In this document: positions 35,449-44,795 of the stretch, piece by piece | Numbering within the stretch: position 1 is the stretch's first letter | Layout: the number at the start of each line of letters is the position of its first letter | DNA from: Acetobacter aceti NBRC 14818 | Lineage (GTDB): Bacteria > Pseudomonadota > Alphaproteobacteria > Acetobacterales > Acetobacteraceae | NCBI RefSeq assembly: GCF_000193495.2 | Contig: NZ_AP023410.1 | Span: 3,123,501 to 3,187,500 of the forward strand | DNA length: 64,000 nt | Direction of reading: 5' to 3' | Program-made: the position numbers and the translations under genes | The notes under the pieces: model-generated | Told to the model about the DNA's origin: nothing | The model's input: the letters and a program-made list of their open reading frames with translations, nothing else | The model's database searches: none

Positions 35449-35826
35449 TCAGATTTTCTTTTCAGGTTCCTTGTCATCGGATTGCTGAAGTGCGTAGCGA
35501 GTGGAAGAAATCATCACCCCCTCTCGCAAAAGACCACCCAGTTGCCAGAAGTTTTTCAGAGGCTCTTCTTTATGGCTATCCCAGCCATAATCTCTACGGA
35601 TATTTCCCAGAGGATTATTTTTCAACTCTGAACGAGGAACTTCTACACCAACGTAAATGGCGTCTTCCGGACAATACAGTTCACACAGAAAACAGGTCTG
35701 ACACTGATCCGGTCGTGCGATTGCTGGGGGTTGATCGTTCTTCGCTAGGTCGAGAACATGATCAGGACAGACTACGACACATGCATTGCAATTGTTGCAA
35801 CGCTCAGAAAGAATTTCTGTAATCAC
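35449..35826 (-). CDS. asfB: Two-[4Fe-4S] ferredoxin (AsfB-like)
   Basis: The product is about 125 residues. Two [4Fe-4S] motifs are plain: CNNCNACVVVCP near residues 10-21 and CQTCFLCELYCP near residues 40-51, each CxxCxxCxxxCP. A C-terminal extension of about 70 residues has a DYGWD segment and several charged residues, like the beta subunit of adenylylsulfate reductase. The open frame continues far upstream inside asfA, but the GTG at 35826 overlaps the asfA stop by 4 bp and begins VITEILSERCNNC, the natural ferredoxin start. It should pass electrons to or from the flavoprotein encoded just before it. Confidence 0.75.
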   Translation of the reverse strand: MITEILSERCNNCNACVVVCPDHVLDLAKNDQPPAIARPDQCQTCFLCELYCPEDAIYVGVEVPRSELKNNPLGNIRRDYGWDSHKEEPLKNFWQLGGLLREGVMISSTRYALQQSDDKEPEKKI

Positions 35827-37406
35827 GAAACAACCTCTGCAACGCGAGGTTTTTCCAGATATGGAGTGATCTGGTCCAGACCTCCTGTGATGATGCGGCG
35901 CTGGTATTCGGGACTTTGTTGAAAATAGTCTTCCCTTACATGCATGCCACGGCTCTCTTTTCGAACCAGTGCGGAGGCATTGCACCATCTTGCCGTTGCG
36001 ACCATGGCAGCAGTCTCTCTTGCTGAAACAGCATCCAGATTCCTGCCTTGCAGATTATTCCGTATTTCAGACCATGCTGCATCCAGCAGGGAAGCCGAAG
36101 ATCTCAGTTTGGTTTCATTTCGCCAAAGCGCCTTGTCCAGATCGAGTATTTCGTTTTGTGCGGTCTGTATTGCGGCTTTATTATCAACAGTTTTTATGGT
36201 GTCGGATGGACGCAATCCCGGACCTCCAAGAGGGTTCAGTTTTTCGCTCTGATCGAGTGTCTTGCAACGTTTTTTTGCTTCCCGAGCAGCTCCCGTCCCT
36301 GAAAGCACGCCCGAAGAGAGTGCCCATGCGGCGTTCTGAGCTCCACCGCCGCTTGTAGCTCCGGCGATATGTTCGCGTGTTGCGGCATCGCCCGCTGCGA
36401 ACAGTCCAGGTACGGCCGTGGCACACACGTCATCGATAATCCTGAGACCACCGATTCCCCGGATTGTACCCTCTCCGAACAGTTTGACTTCAAACCGATC
36501 CTGAAACATGTCGAGACCACGTCGCTCAAAGGCTGCAACGGTTGCCGGCTGGATCTCCCTGATAACGGCGGGTAGTCCTACCGGTGCTTCGTGAAGATCG
36601 GCATAAACCGGGCCAGTTCGAAAGGCATCGGCCAATTTGCAGAGATATTCACGAGGCTTGTCCCAGCCGGGGATGAACAGGAGCTGTCCTTCTGCGTTGA
36701 AGTATCGTGCTCCCGTATAAGGCAGCGTGCGTGTGCTCAGCCAGGCAGGAGAAATGGAATAGGAAACACAGAATTCCATTCCAGAAAGTTCTGCACCAGC
36801 CTCCACGCCCATGAGGTAGCCGTCCCCTGTGTTGTTATAACTCCCCAGCAAGCCGGACCGAAAGGCGCAGCCACCTGTCGCCAGTATGACGGCACCCGTC
36901 CGGGCATTCCATGGTCTGTCATTCAGCCGGTCATATCCTGATACGCCCCCGATTGAGCCATCCTGCCGTGCCAGAAGTTCCAGAACAGGATGTTGATCCA
37001 GAATGATGACACCAAGTTTTGTTGCGTATTGCCGTAAGGCGCGAAGATATTCAGGGCCACGCAGGCCTGAGTGAAACGTGCCCCCTTTGCCATCTCCGGC
37101 AAAAGGATACCATGGGGCTATTTCCGGAATGGAGCGCCATGTTATATCAATGATACGTTCCATCCAGACCGAGTCTGCCAGTCCAAAAGCAGTCTCCAGC
37201 CGGCGTTCTACCGCTGATCTGCGTAAGTCCTGTTCCGGTGGCACCCACCAGTGATTTGGACCGGCTGGTGCGGTGACGCCGCTGGTTCCCATGAAGCCCT
37301 TATCCGCGATGACAACACGGGCACCTGTTTTTGCGGCGGAAATGGCAGCCCAGCCCGCAGCCATTCCTCCGCCGATAACCAGAACATCTGCAATGATCGC
37401 GTTCAT
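35823..37406 (-). CDS. asfA: AprA/fumarate-reductase-like flavoprotein (AsfA-like)
   Basis: The 527-residue flavoprotein starts with an FAD dinucleotide fold (DVLVIGGGMAAGWAAISAAKTGA) and ends its FAD domain with VPGLFAAGDAATREHIAGATSGGGAQNAAWALSSG, the adenylylsulfate reductase/fumarate reductase pattern. Mid-protein VILATGGCAFRSG is a third FAD contact. The C-terminal region has a helical AprA-like segment (ARWCNASALVRKESRGMHVREDY) corresponding to the helical domain of the fumarate reductase family. The ferredoxin gene overlaps its end, so the two probably form a heterodimer. AsfA is needed for aryl desulfonation in Pseudomonas putida (recalled); whether it acts as a reductase partner of a monooxygenase is unresolved. 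Confidence 0.72.
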   Translation of the reverse strand: MNAIIADVLVIGGGMAAGWAAISAAKTGARVVIADKGFMGTSGVTAPAGPNHWWVPPEQDLRRSAVERRLETAFGLADSVWMERIIDITWRSIPEIAPWYPFAGDGKGGTFHSGLRGPEYLRALRQYATKLGVIILDQHPVLELLARQDGSIGGVSGYDRLNDRPWNARTGAVILATGGCAFRSGLLGSYNNTGDGYLMGVEAGAELSGMEFCVSYSISPAWLSTRTLPYTGARYFNAEGQLLFIPGWDKPREYLCKLADAFRTGPVYADLHEAPVGLPAVIREIQPATVAAFERRGLDMFQDRFEVKLFGEGTIRGIGGLRIIDDVCATAVPGLFAAGDAATREHIAGATSGGGAQNAAWALSSGVLSGTGAAREAKKRCKTLDQSEKLNPLGGPGLRPSDTIKTVDNKAAIQTAQNEILDLDKALWRNETKLRSSASLLDAAWSEIRNNLQGRNLDAVSARETAAMVATARWCNASALVRKESRGMHVREDYFQQSPEYQRRIITGGLDQITPYLEKPRVAEVVS

Positions 37407-37429
37407 GATGCTTTCCTGTTCGGCAAAAT

Positions 37430-39634
37430 TCAGAAATCTATCCGCGCACTGAGGGAGACCGTTCTTGGATCTCCGGGGAGTGCAGCCATGTTGCCGTATG
37501 TTGTCCAGTATCGCTGGTCACCCAGATTTCGCACCATTCCCCTGAAGGTCATATGATGTTTACCGACCGGCATGACGTAATTGGCGCCGATGTCCCATAT
37601 CCGGTAGGAAGGAAGCGCCAGTGTGTTGGCTGCTCCATCATACATCGAGTCTACGTAACGAAAGTAAGCGTCCAGACTTAGGCCTTCGACATGGGGGACA
37701 CGGTAATGAAGCTGGGCAGACGCCTGTAAAGGAGCTGTCCCTTCAACATGATTTCCTGTTATCGATACAGAGGCTTTCTGATAAAGAGCAGAAAGGTAGG
37801 TAATGCCGCCGGAGAGTGTCAGACGTGGCGTTATGGCGAACGCTCCGTTTATTTCCACACCCTGATAACGCGCCAGCCCGTCCTGCATGTAATAATTCTG
37901 TGCATTCGTATAACCAGTGCCGCTATCGAGACGAAATAAAGCTCCCGTCAGGGACCAACGTTTACGCGCAATTTTCACCCCAAGTTCGTAATTTCTGCTC
38001 TCCATGGGCGCAAAGACTTCATTCCTGTTGACGTTACTGCTTCCGGCCTGTCCACCGCTCTGCATTGCGCGGACATAGCTGAAATAGACATTCAGTCCTG
38101 GATCTATTTTGTAGGTCAGGGCAAAGACCGGTGTCACGGGCGTATTACTATGACTGGCTGTCTTTGTACCATCTGGAGAAAAATCATTTTCATTATACCA
38201 AGTATAACGGAATCCAGCGAGGAGGGACCAGTTTCGCCAGGTAACGGTATCACTCAGGAATGGAGCGATCTGCTGGTAGTCAATATAGTGATACAAACGG
38301 GAATGATAGAAATCTGCTGGCGTATGACCGGATAATGAGGGAATATCATTGAAGATATTTCCAGTGGAAATGACTGTATTTGTTGTTGCGTTGGCGTCTG
38401 TGTCATACAATTGACGTTCCCACGATATGCCAGCAACTATGTCGTGTCTGAATGGGCCTGTATCGACATGACCCTCCGTCACTTCCTGAATCTGATTATA
38501 CCACCACTGCCTTTGAATGAAGAAGGCATTATCGTGGTAACTTCCCTTGTTGTCCGTCAATGTCATGATTGTGCCTGGAAAATCTTCATCCAGAACGGAA
38601 TAGCGATATGACAGACGGGAGTGCCAGTCAGGATTGATATCCCAGGTCAGTCCGGCTGTGACCACTTTCATGTCATTCGTTTTCCAGCTTCCTCGAGCGC
38701 CCAACTGTGTCCGTCCACTGATGGATGGTAATGAGGTGACATTCGACGCAATGGAAAGCGTATTAATCATGTCTTCCTGAAGAGTTTTCATGAAAAACAT
38801 GCTGGCGTCCCATTTAAGGGAGTTGGTTATCTTTCCATCAAATGCCAACGTCACACCGTCACGTCGCATTGTGCCGCCATTGAAAAGATTTCCGATTTCA
38901 TTGACAAAAGAAAAACGATAGCGCAGGCGACCCTGATCTACGAGTGTTCCTCCAGCATCAATCATCTGTCGAAAGACAGCATCGGATCGATAACCTGCTT
39001 CCAGCGATACTGTTGTGGCGTCATGGGGCTTCTTGATTTCGAAATTGACCACCCCGCCTGGAGCCCCAAAACCATACATGAAGGCCGAGGCACCCTTGAT
39101 CATCTGAATGCTTTCGAAATTTTCGACTGGCAGATCGATTGACCAGTATGGAATGGCCAGCCCGTCCACTTTGTAACCATTCAGTGAATCGACAGCCAGT
39201 CCTCGAATCTTGAAACTTGCTCCTGATGCCGCGCCATTACCACTGTTGGCAATCGTGACCGAGGAATCCTGAGCAAAAACAGCATTGATGTCAGTAGCCT
39301 GACGTGCCTGAATTGTCGCTGCATTGACTGAAGACACGGCAAAAGGGGTATCGAATGCGGAACGGCTCCCTAGAGCGCCACTATTGACGGTATTGCGTAA
39401 AGGTCGGCTTACACCACCGGTATGGACAGTAATATTTTCTGATGAAGAGCTTATAATTGACGAAAATTTTCGTTTAATTTTTGATTTATCATCATTTTTG
39501 TGATCTTCCTCTTTGGCTTTCGGATAGGCGTGTACTGAAGCGGCAATAAGAGATTCTTCAGGGAAAGCTATTGCAAATCCGGCGAAAACGAAGAACCCAA
39601 GAGAGCGCGAGAGAAGAAAATCTTTCTGCAGCAT
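37430..39634 (-). CDS. TonB-dependent receptor, siderophore-receptor-like fold
   Basis: The 734-residue protein begins with a hydrophobic export signal. A charged linker follows (KAKEEDHKNDDKSKIKRK), then a plug with TIQARQATDINAVFAQDSSV, KIRGLAVDSLNGYKVDGL and ESIQMIKGASAFMYGFGAPGGVVNFEIKKP, the last a textbook plug signature. The barrel ends in RTVSLSARIDF with terminal Phe. Although the plug is of the FecA/FpvA style, the gene sits inside the sulfonate operon between an LLM monooxygenase and asfA, so an organosulfur ligand is the likelier cargo. The unusual Lys/Asp/Ser-rich linker of about 40 residues before the plug is longer than normal. Confidence 0.85.
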   Translation of the reverse strand: MLQKDFLLSRSLGFFVFAGFAIAFPEESLIAASVHAYPKAKEEDHKNDDKSKIKRKFSSIISSSSENITVHTGGVSRPLRNTVNSGALGSRSAFDTPFAVSSVNAATIQARQATDINAVFAQDSSVTIANSGNGAASGASFKIRGLAVDSLNGYKVDGLAIPYWSIDLPVENFESIQMIKGASAFMYGFGAPGGVVNFEIKKPHDATTVSLEAGYRSDAVFRQMIDAGGTLVDQGRLRYRFSFVNEIGNLFNGGTMRRDGVTLAFDGKITNSLKWDASMFFMKTLQEDMINTLSIASNVTSLPSISGRTQLGARGSWKTNDMKVVTAGLTWDINPDWHSRLSYRYSVLDEDFPGTIMTLTDNKGSYHDNAFFIQRQWWYNQIQEVTEGHVDTGPFRHDIVAGISWERQLYDTDANATTNTVISTGNIFNDIPSLSGHTPADFYHSRLYHYIDYQQIAPFLSDTVTWRNWSLLAGFRYTWYNENDFSPDGTKTASHSNTPVTPVFALTYKIDPGLNVYFSYVRAMQSGGQAGSSNVNRNEVFAPMESRNYELGVKIARKRWSLTGALFRLDSGTGYTNAQNYYMQDGLARYQGVEINGAFAITPRLTLSGGITYLSALYQKASVSITGNHVEGTAPLQASAQLHYRVPHVEGLSLDAYFRYVDSMYDGAANTLALPSYRIWDIGANYVMPVGKHHMTFRGMVRNLGDQRYWTTYGNMAALPGDPRTVSLSARIDF

Positions 39635-39712
39635 GATGCTTTCCTATAAAAAACCGGGCTGCTCCGGTGAATGTTGTCTGACAGAGACGAGAGGAACGTT
39701 TATTCTTCTACA

Positions 39713-41008
39713 TCAGAGTCCCAGATGATGTCGGAGAGTGTTTCCATCGTAATTTCGACGAAATGCACCTCGACGCTGAAGTTCTGGTATCAAAGAGTCG
39801 AAAAACAGATCGTCTGAAGCGGGGCAGATGGGAGGAATGATCGTAAAGCCATCCACACCAGTTTCATCCACCCACGATATCATCTGATCGGCTACGGTCG
39901 TCGGGGAGCCAACAAAAGAAGGAAACGATAGATCCCGTGCATAGGAGCGTGCTGTTTGTTCCAGTGTCAGCCCGCGTGCTCTTGCCTCAGCAACCAGAGG
40001 TACGAACCGGCCACGACTTCCCCGGATTTCGGAATCCAGATCTGGTATCAGTTCATTCTGAGGATACTGTGAGAGATCATGATTCATGCTCCCGGACATG
40101 AAGGTCAGACCCGCAAGGGGATGGATGAGAGCATCCAGTTCCGCCTGAAATTCTTTGGCCCGACAGTCAGTTTCTGCAACTATCGGGACACATCCGGGAA
40201 GTATCCGCACCTTGCTGGGATCACGGTCTGCTGATGCTATTTTCTGACGGAAATCAGAGACAAAATTGCGTGCTCTGGCAGGTGTTGTCAGAACGGGAAA
40301 AATGACCTCTGCATATCGGGATGCGACATCCGAAAAGCGTTCTGAAACGCCTGCCTGAATAAGAACGGGAGGAGCTTCTGCATAGGGAGGGAAAGTGAGA
40401 GGGCCCTTTACCTGAAAATGTTGCCCTTCATGATAAATCGGATTGATATGATCCTTGAGTGCATAAACACCTTGTTCCCGGTTACGCACAACGGCATCGG
40501 GTTGCCAGCTTCTCCAGAGCGATTGCACCACTTCTATGAATTCTTCTGCCCGTGCATAGCGTTCTGCGTGCTCAAGGTGGTTTTGGCGACTGAAATTACG
40601 TGCCTCACTATCACTGACTGATGTGACGGCATTCCAGCCCACTCGTCCATGACTGTAATGGTTGATGGCACCCAGCATGCGAGCAACGTGATAGGGCTCG
40701 GTGTAGGTCGTGGAAATCGTTCCTGCGAGGCCAATTCTATCCGTCAGGACGGACAGCGCTGAGAGCAATGTCAGAGGTTCCGGTGATCCGACTGCACGGC
40801 TGGTAACCGTTGCTTCAATGGACCCTCCATAATTGCTGTCAATCGCCAGTTTGTCGGCAACAAAAACCATATCAAGCGCTGCACGCTCAGCTTTGCGGGC
40901 AAGAGAAGCATAGGCTCTGATGTCCATAGGGTCAGCATGAGAGGATGTGGCATGTCGCCAGCCTCCAAGATGCAGACCAGAAAGAGTCAGAAACAGGGCC
41001 AAATGCAT
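39713..41008 (-). CDS. LLM flavin monooxygenase, NtaA/DmoA/DszA type
   Basis: The 431-residue protein is a bacterial luciferase-like monooxygenase of the NtaA/SnaA/DszA/DmoA branch. It shows the standard beginning LALFLTLSGLHLGGWR, the FMN-site region DMVFVADKL, PLTLLSALSVLTDRIGLAGTISTTY, GRVGWNAVTS, PPVLIQAGVSE, and the late TVADQMISWVDETGVDGFTIIPP. These enzymes use FMNH2 from a separate reductase to attack C-S or C-N bonds. It heads a minus-strand operon with a TonB receptor and asfABC-like genes, about 80 bp upstream of the receptor. No flavin reductase gene is seen nearby. Confidence 0.85.
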   Translation of the reverse strand: MHLALFLTLSGLHLGGWRHATSSHADPMDIRAYASLARKAERAALDMVFVADKLAIDSNYGGSIEATVTSRAVGSPEPLTLLSALSVLTDRIGLAGTISTTYTEPYHVARMLGAINHYSHGRVGWNAVTSVSDSEARNFSRQNHLEHAERYARAEEFIEVVQSLWRSWQPDAVVRNREQGVYALKDHINPIYHEGQHFQVKGPLTFPPYAEAPPVLIQAGVSERFSDVASRYAEVIFPVLTTPARARNFVSDFRQKIASADRDPSKVRILPGCVPIVAETDCRAKEFQAELDALIHPLAGLTFMSGSMNHDLSQYPQNELIPDLDSEIRGSRGRFVPLVAEARARGLTLEQTARSYARDLSFPSFVGSPTTVADQMISWVDETGVDGFTIIPPICPASDDLFFDSLIPELQRRGAFRRNYDGNTLRHHLGL

Positions 41009-41213
41009 TAGAACGCCTCAAAAGAGAATTGACCGCTAATTTCTAATAAAGATAACGCATGTATTAATAACAAGTTTTTCTTTTTTGTGACTCAATATCC
41101 TGCAAACTATGATGATTGTTTTCAAAGCAGAATTCTTCAATTTAATATTTCTTGTTATCGGAAGATAAAATCGGCCGCCAATGTCATGTCCCTATCGTTC
41201 AGGAGAGAGTGTC
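41009..41213. promoter_or_regulatory. Divergent promoter region of the LLM genes
   Basis: An AT-rich gap of about 200 bp between two divergent LLM monooxygenase genes, so both operons probably start here. ATAACAAG (41067-41074) and CTTGTTAT (41151-41158) form a widely spaced inverted pair that could bind a dimeric or tetrameric regulator. A strong AGGAGAG ribosome-binding site lies at 41201-41207. Confidence 0.5.
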
Positions 41214-42569
41214 ATGGGCTCTATCAGACAGCGTCAGATTAAGTTGGGTGCGATTCTTGCTGGTGTTGGAACCGATTTCAGCCAATGGAGAGATCCGGAA
41301 TTGCCGCCGAATGCCAGCATTGATATTGATTGGTACATCCGGAATGCACGGCTGGCGGAAGAGGCCAAATTCGACCTGGTCTTCATTGTCGATAGTCCAT
41401 TTATTACACCAGATACCGCGCCACACTTCCTCAATCGTCTGGAACCGCTCACTTTGTTGTCGGCTCTGGCAGTTTCCACGTCGCGTATTGGTCTGGTGGG
41501 CACACTGACCACGACTTATTGGGAGCCTTACAATGTCGCGCGGCTGTTTGGCTCACTTGACCATATCAGCAAGGGGCGCGCTGGCTGGAATGTGGTGACT
41601 ACCGGACTTGAAGGTGCGTCACGTAACTATGGCAAGGACAAACACCTTGATCATGCCCTGCGCTACCAGCGGGCAGAAGAATTTGTCGATGTTGTGAAAG
41701 GTCTCTGGGATAGCTATGAGGATGATGCTTTCCCCTATGACAAGGAAAACGATGTTTTTCTTGATAAGTCAAAGCAGCATGCGCTCAACCACAAAGGTGA
41801 ATTCCTGTCCGTTGCAGGGCCGCTGGCTCTGAGTCGTTCGCCACAGGGGTATCCCGTTATTTTTCAGGCTGGGGACAGTAATGCAGGTCGGCAGCTGGGT
41901 GCGCAGATTGCAGATGGTACGTTTGCGGCAGTAGAAGATTTTGAATCAGCTCTTGAATATTATAAGGATCTCAAGGCGAGAGCGAAAGCACTCGGCCGTG
42001 ATCCTGACGCCATCCATGTTCTTCCCGGTATTGCTCCGATCATTGCCGAAACAGATGAAAAAGCCCGTGAGATAGCAATTGAACGGGAAGGATCTCTGGA
42101 TATAGAGAAAAAGCTTGTCGCTCTCGGGCGAGCCTTCAATTATCATGATTTCCGACAGTATCCGCTTGATGAGCCGTTTCCCGATATCAGTAATCTGACC
42201 TTGAACAGTTACAAAGGTCATGCAGAGCGTATTTTGCGTGGAGTGGCTTCTGGAAATCTGACATTGCGGCAGGCGACGGAGCGTTATGGCGGCTGGCGTC
42301 TCAGCTTCGTTGGATCACCGGAAACAATCGCCAACGAGATCGAACGCTGGTTTGTCGGTGGTGCTGTAGACGGCTTCAATATTCGTTTCACCAACCCTCG
42401 GGATTTCAGGGCTTTTCGTGAACATGTCATTCCGATTCTTCAAAAACGAGGCCTGTTCCGGACCGAATATGAAGGAACGACACTGAGAGACCATCTTGGC
42501 CTTCCAGTTCCCGAAAACAGGTGGACAGCACGGAAACGTGAAGATCCTTCACATGCCGCTGCCACCTGA
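41214..42569 (+). CDS. LLM flavin monooxygenase, NtaA/DmoA/DszA type
   Basis: The product is 451 residues from the ATG at 41214, chosen for the AGGAGAG Shine-Dalgarno seven bases upstream; an earlier ATG at 41181 would add 11 residues with no such signal. Landmarks of the NtaA branch are KLGAILAGVGTDFSQWR, FDLVFIVDSPF, PLTLLSALAVSTSRIGLVGTLTTTYWEP, GRAGWNVVTTGLEGASRN, PVIFQAGDSNAGRQL and FVGSPETIANEIERWFVGGAVDGFNI. Enzymes of this type oxidise organosulfur or amine substrates with FMNH2 and oxygen. It is followed 27 bp later by a third paralogue in the same direction. Confidence 0.85.
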   Translation: MGSIRQRQIKLGAILAGVGTDFSQWRDPELPPNASIDIDWYIRNARLAEEAKFDLVFIVDSPFITPDTAPHFLNRLEPLTLLSALAVSTSRIGLVGTLTTTYWEPYNVARLFGSLDHISKGRAGWNVVTTGLEGASRNYGKDKHLDHALRYQRAEEFVDVVKGLWDSYEDDAFPYDKENDVFLDKSKQHALNHKGEFLSVAGPLALSRSPQGYPVIFQAGDSNAGRQLGAQIADGTFAAVEDFESALEYYKDLKARAKALGRDPDAIHVLPGIAPIIAETDEKAREIAIEREGSLDIEKKLVALGRAFNYHDFRQYPLDEPFPDISNLTLNSYKGHAERILRGVASGNLTLRQATERYGGWRLSFVGSPETIANEIERWFVGGAVDGFNIRFTNPRDFRAFREHVIPILQKRGLFRTEYEGTTLRDHLGLPVPENRWTARKREDPSHAAAT

Positions 42570-42596
42570 TCACTCTCTGTTTTGAAAAGCGATAAA

Positions 42597-43928
42597 ATGA
42601 CACAGAAACGCAAGATCAAACTTGGATTCATTCTGCATGGCGTCGGACGGACATGGGATGACTGGCGCCATCCGGAACGGAATGTGCGAGCCAGCACAAA
42701 TTTTTCCCTGTATCGCAAACAGGCTCAGCTTGCAGAAAAGGGGAAGTTCGATTTCCTTTTTGTTGCTGACAGTCTGTCGATCAATGAAAAATCCAGTCCA
42801 CACTATCTCAACCGTTTCGAACCGCTTACTATTCTGTCGGCGTTAGCTGCTGTCACCGATCACATAGGGCTCGTCGGCACGCTGAGTGTGAGTTACACGG
42901 AACCGTTTAATGTAGCGCGACAATTCGCCTCGCTTGATCATATCAGTCATGGTCGAGCTGGCTGGAACGTTGTCACTTCATGGTTGAGTGATACGGCTGC
43001 AAATTTTGGCCGAAAGGAGCATCCTGCCCATAGTGAACGCTATCGCATTGCAGCGGAACATCTGGAAACTGTGCAAGGATTGTGGGACAGTTGGGAGGAT
43101 GATGCTCTGGTTGGTGATAAGGCTAGTGGTGTATTTGTAAATCCTGAGAAACTGCACAAACTTGATCATGCCGGGGCTCATTTTCAGGTTCGGGGCCCTC
43201 TGAATATTGATCGTTCTTCGCAGGGACAGCCGGTTATTTTTCAGGCGGGAGCATCGGACACCGGGCGTGATTTTGCTGCGCGGCATGCAGAAGCTGTTTT
43301 CTGCGGTCCAGCGGATTTGGACGAAGCCCGTCTTTACTACGCCGACCTTAAATCCCGTGCCCATAAGCTCGGTCGTAAAGATGATCTTCCTTTCATTCTG
43401 CCTGGAGCCGCACCGATTGTCGGTTTGACCGAAGAAGAGGCGGAAGCGCGGTATCAGGAGCTTGTTTCTTTAACCTCAATCGATACTGGTCTTGGTTTCC
43501 TCTCACGCTCATTCAATGATCACGACTTCCGACAGTACGATCTGGATGGACCTTTTCCTCAAGTGGAGCATATCGGTAATGAAAGTAACCAGAGTGCCTC
43601 GCAACGTATTCTCAAACAGGTCAGAAAAGACAATCTGAGTATCCGGCAGATTGCGCTGGAACTTGCCACGCCACGTGGGGATTTTGTCGGTACGCCAACG
43701 CAGATTGCTGATGCCTTACAGAACTGGTTTGAATCCGGAGGATCAGATGGTTTTGTTCTGTTTGAGCCTCTTCCCGGACAGCTTGATCTTTTTGTTCAGC
43801 ATGTCGTGCCTATTCTGCAGGAACGCGGTCTATTCAGACAGGACTATGAGCATAAAACATTCCGGGAGAACCTTGGTCTTTCCATCCCTGTCAATCGCTA
43901 CGCTGTAGATCGTAAGCAGGCTGGCTGA
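42597..43928 (+). CDS. LLM flavin monooxygenase, NtaA/DmoA/DszA type
   Basis: This third family member in a row is 443 residues from the ATG at 42597 (a TTG at 42582 would add five). It shows IKLGFILHGVGRTWDDWR, FDFLFVADSLS, PLTILSALAAVTDHIGLVGTLSVSYTEPFN, GRAGWNVVTSWLSDTAANFG, PVIFQAGASDTGRDFAARHAEAVF and FVGTPTQIADALQNWFESGGSDGFVLFEPLPG. It is clearly homologous to the preceding gene but far from identical, so the pair may cover different substrates or successive oxidation steps. A decayed IS begins about 60 bp downstream. Confidence 0.85.
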   Translation: MTQKRKIKLGFILHGVGRTWDDWRHPERNVRASTNFSLYRKQAQLAEKGKFDFLFVADSLSINEKSSPHYLNRFEPLTILSALAAVTDHIGLVGTLSVSYTEPFNVARQFASLDHISHGRAGWNVVTSWLSDTAANFGRKEHPAHSERYRIAAEHLETVQGLWDSWEDDALVGDKASGVFVNPEKLHKLDHAGAHFQVRGPLNIDRSSQGQPVIFQAGASDTGRDFAARHAEAVFCGPADLDEARLYYADLKSRAHKLGRKDDLPFILPGAAPIVGLTEEEAEARYQELVSLTSIDTGLGFLSRSFNDHDFRQYDLDGPFPQVEHIGNESNQSASQRILKQVRKDNLSIRQIALELATPRGDFVGTPTQIADALQNWFESGGSDGFVLFEPLPGQLDLFVQHVVPILQERGLFRQDYEHKTFRENLGLSIPVNRYAVDRKQAG

Positions 43929-43987
43929 ATGAAAGGATCGAAGGGCTGCTGACTGGTGGTGTCTTGGCAGCCTGAACTATCCCAGGA

Positions 43988-44735
43988 TTGAAAGAGGGCT
44001 TGATGAAGAATTCCGCAAAGCCATTTTTCCCACTGGCACATGGGGTTCCGCGGGTGGATGACCGTCGTGTTCTGAGCGGAATTGTTTACGTGATCTGCAA
44101 CGGTCTTCAGTGGAAAGACGCTCCGAAAGTGTATGGCTCACACAAGAGCTTGTACAACCGGTTTATCCGCTGTAGCCGCCTGGGTGTCTTTGACCGGATT
44201 TTTGTCGCCCTGACAGAGCAGGCTGGCCGTTCGATGTGTCTGATGATTGATGTAACACATCTCAAAGCACACAGAACGGCAGCCTCCCTGCTTAAAAAGG
44301 GACTTTTCCCCGCCATATCGGACGCATAAAAGGCGGCCTGCACTCAAACTCCATGCCGTGTGCGATGGTCAGGGCCGGCCTGTTCGCCTGCATCTGACAG
44401 CAGGTCAGGTCAGTGACTCCAAAGGTGCAGATGTGCTGCTGGCAGATCGCCCCGACGAGACAGAAGAAGTCATCGGAGACCGAGGCTATGACAGTAACTA
44501 GATCAGGCAGTCTCTCGCAGAACGGAATATCACAGCCTGGATTCCGCCGAAGAAGAACCGGAAATCAAGGCCACCTTACAACTGGCTCCTGCATAAAAAG
44601 CGCCATTTCATCGAAAATATGTTCGTAAAGCTCAGAGACTGGCGACGGGAGACAACCCGATATGACCGCTGCGTTCATACCTTCATGTCCGCAATTTGTA
44701 TCGCGGAAAGCGTCTTTTTCTATCTCAAAGAATAA
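43988..44735 (+). pseudogene. IS5-family transposase, frameshifted remnant
   Basis: The first piece reads HGVPRVDDRRVLSGIVYVICNGLQWKDAP and LMIDVTHLKAHRTAASLLKKG, the standard N-terminal half and catalytic DDE region of an IS5-family transposase. The frame is lost near 44310-44345 (two shifts around GRIKGGLHS and LHAVCDGQGRPVRLHLTAGQ). It is stopped by TAG at 44499-44501, where Trp is expected (DRGYDSN-stop-IRQSLAERNI). It resumes to KKRHFIENMFVKLRDWRRETTRYDRC and an ending at FYLKE. The N-terminus also lacks the normal first 20 or so residues in frame. Confidence 0.8.
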
Positions 44736-44795
44736 CTCCTGAGCCTAACGAAACAGCGAAATTACAGACATTGCGCATAGGTTAGATCTAAATCA

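Noticed and set aside
41067-41158. Widely spaced ATAACAAG/CTTGTTAT pair as an operator
   Set aside because: Eight-base halves more than 70 bp apart in AT-rich sequence could arise by chance; kept only as a remark in the divergent promoter entry.
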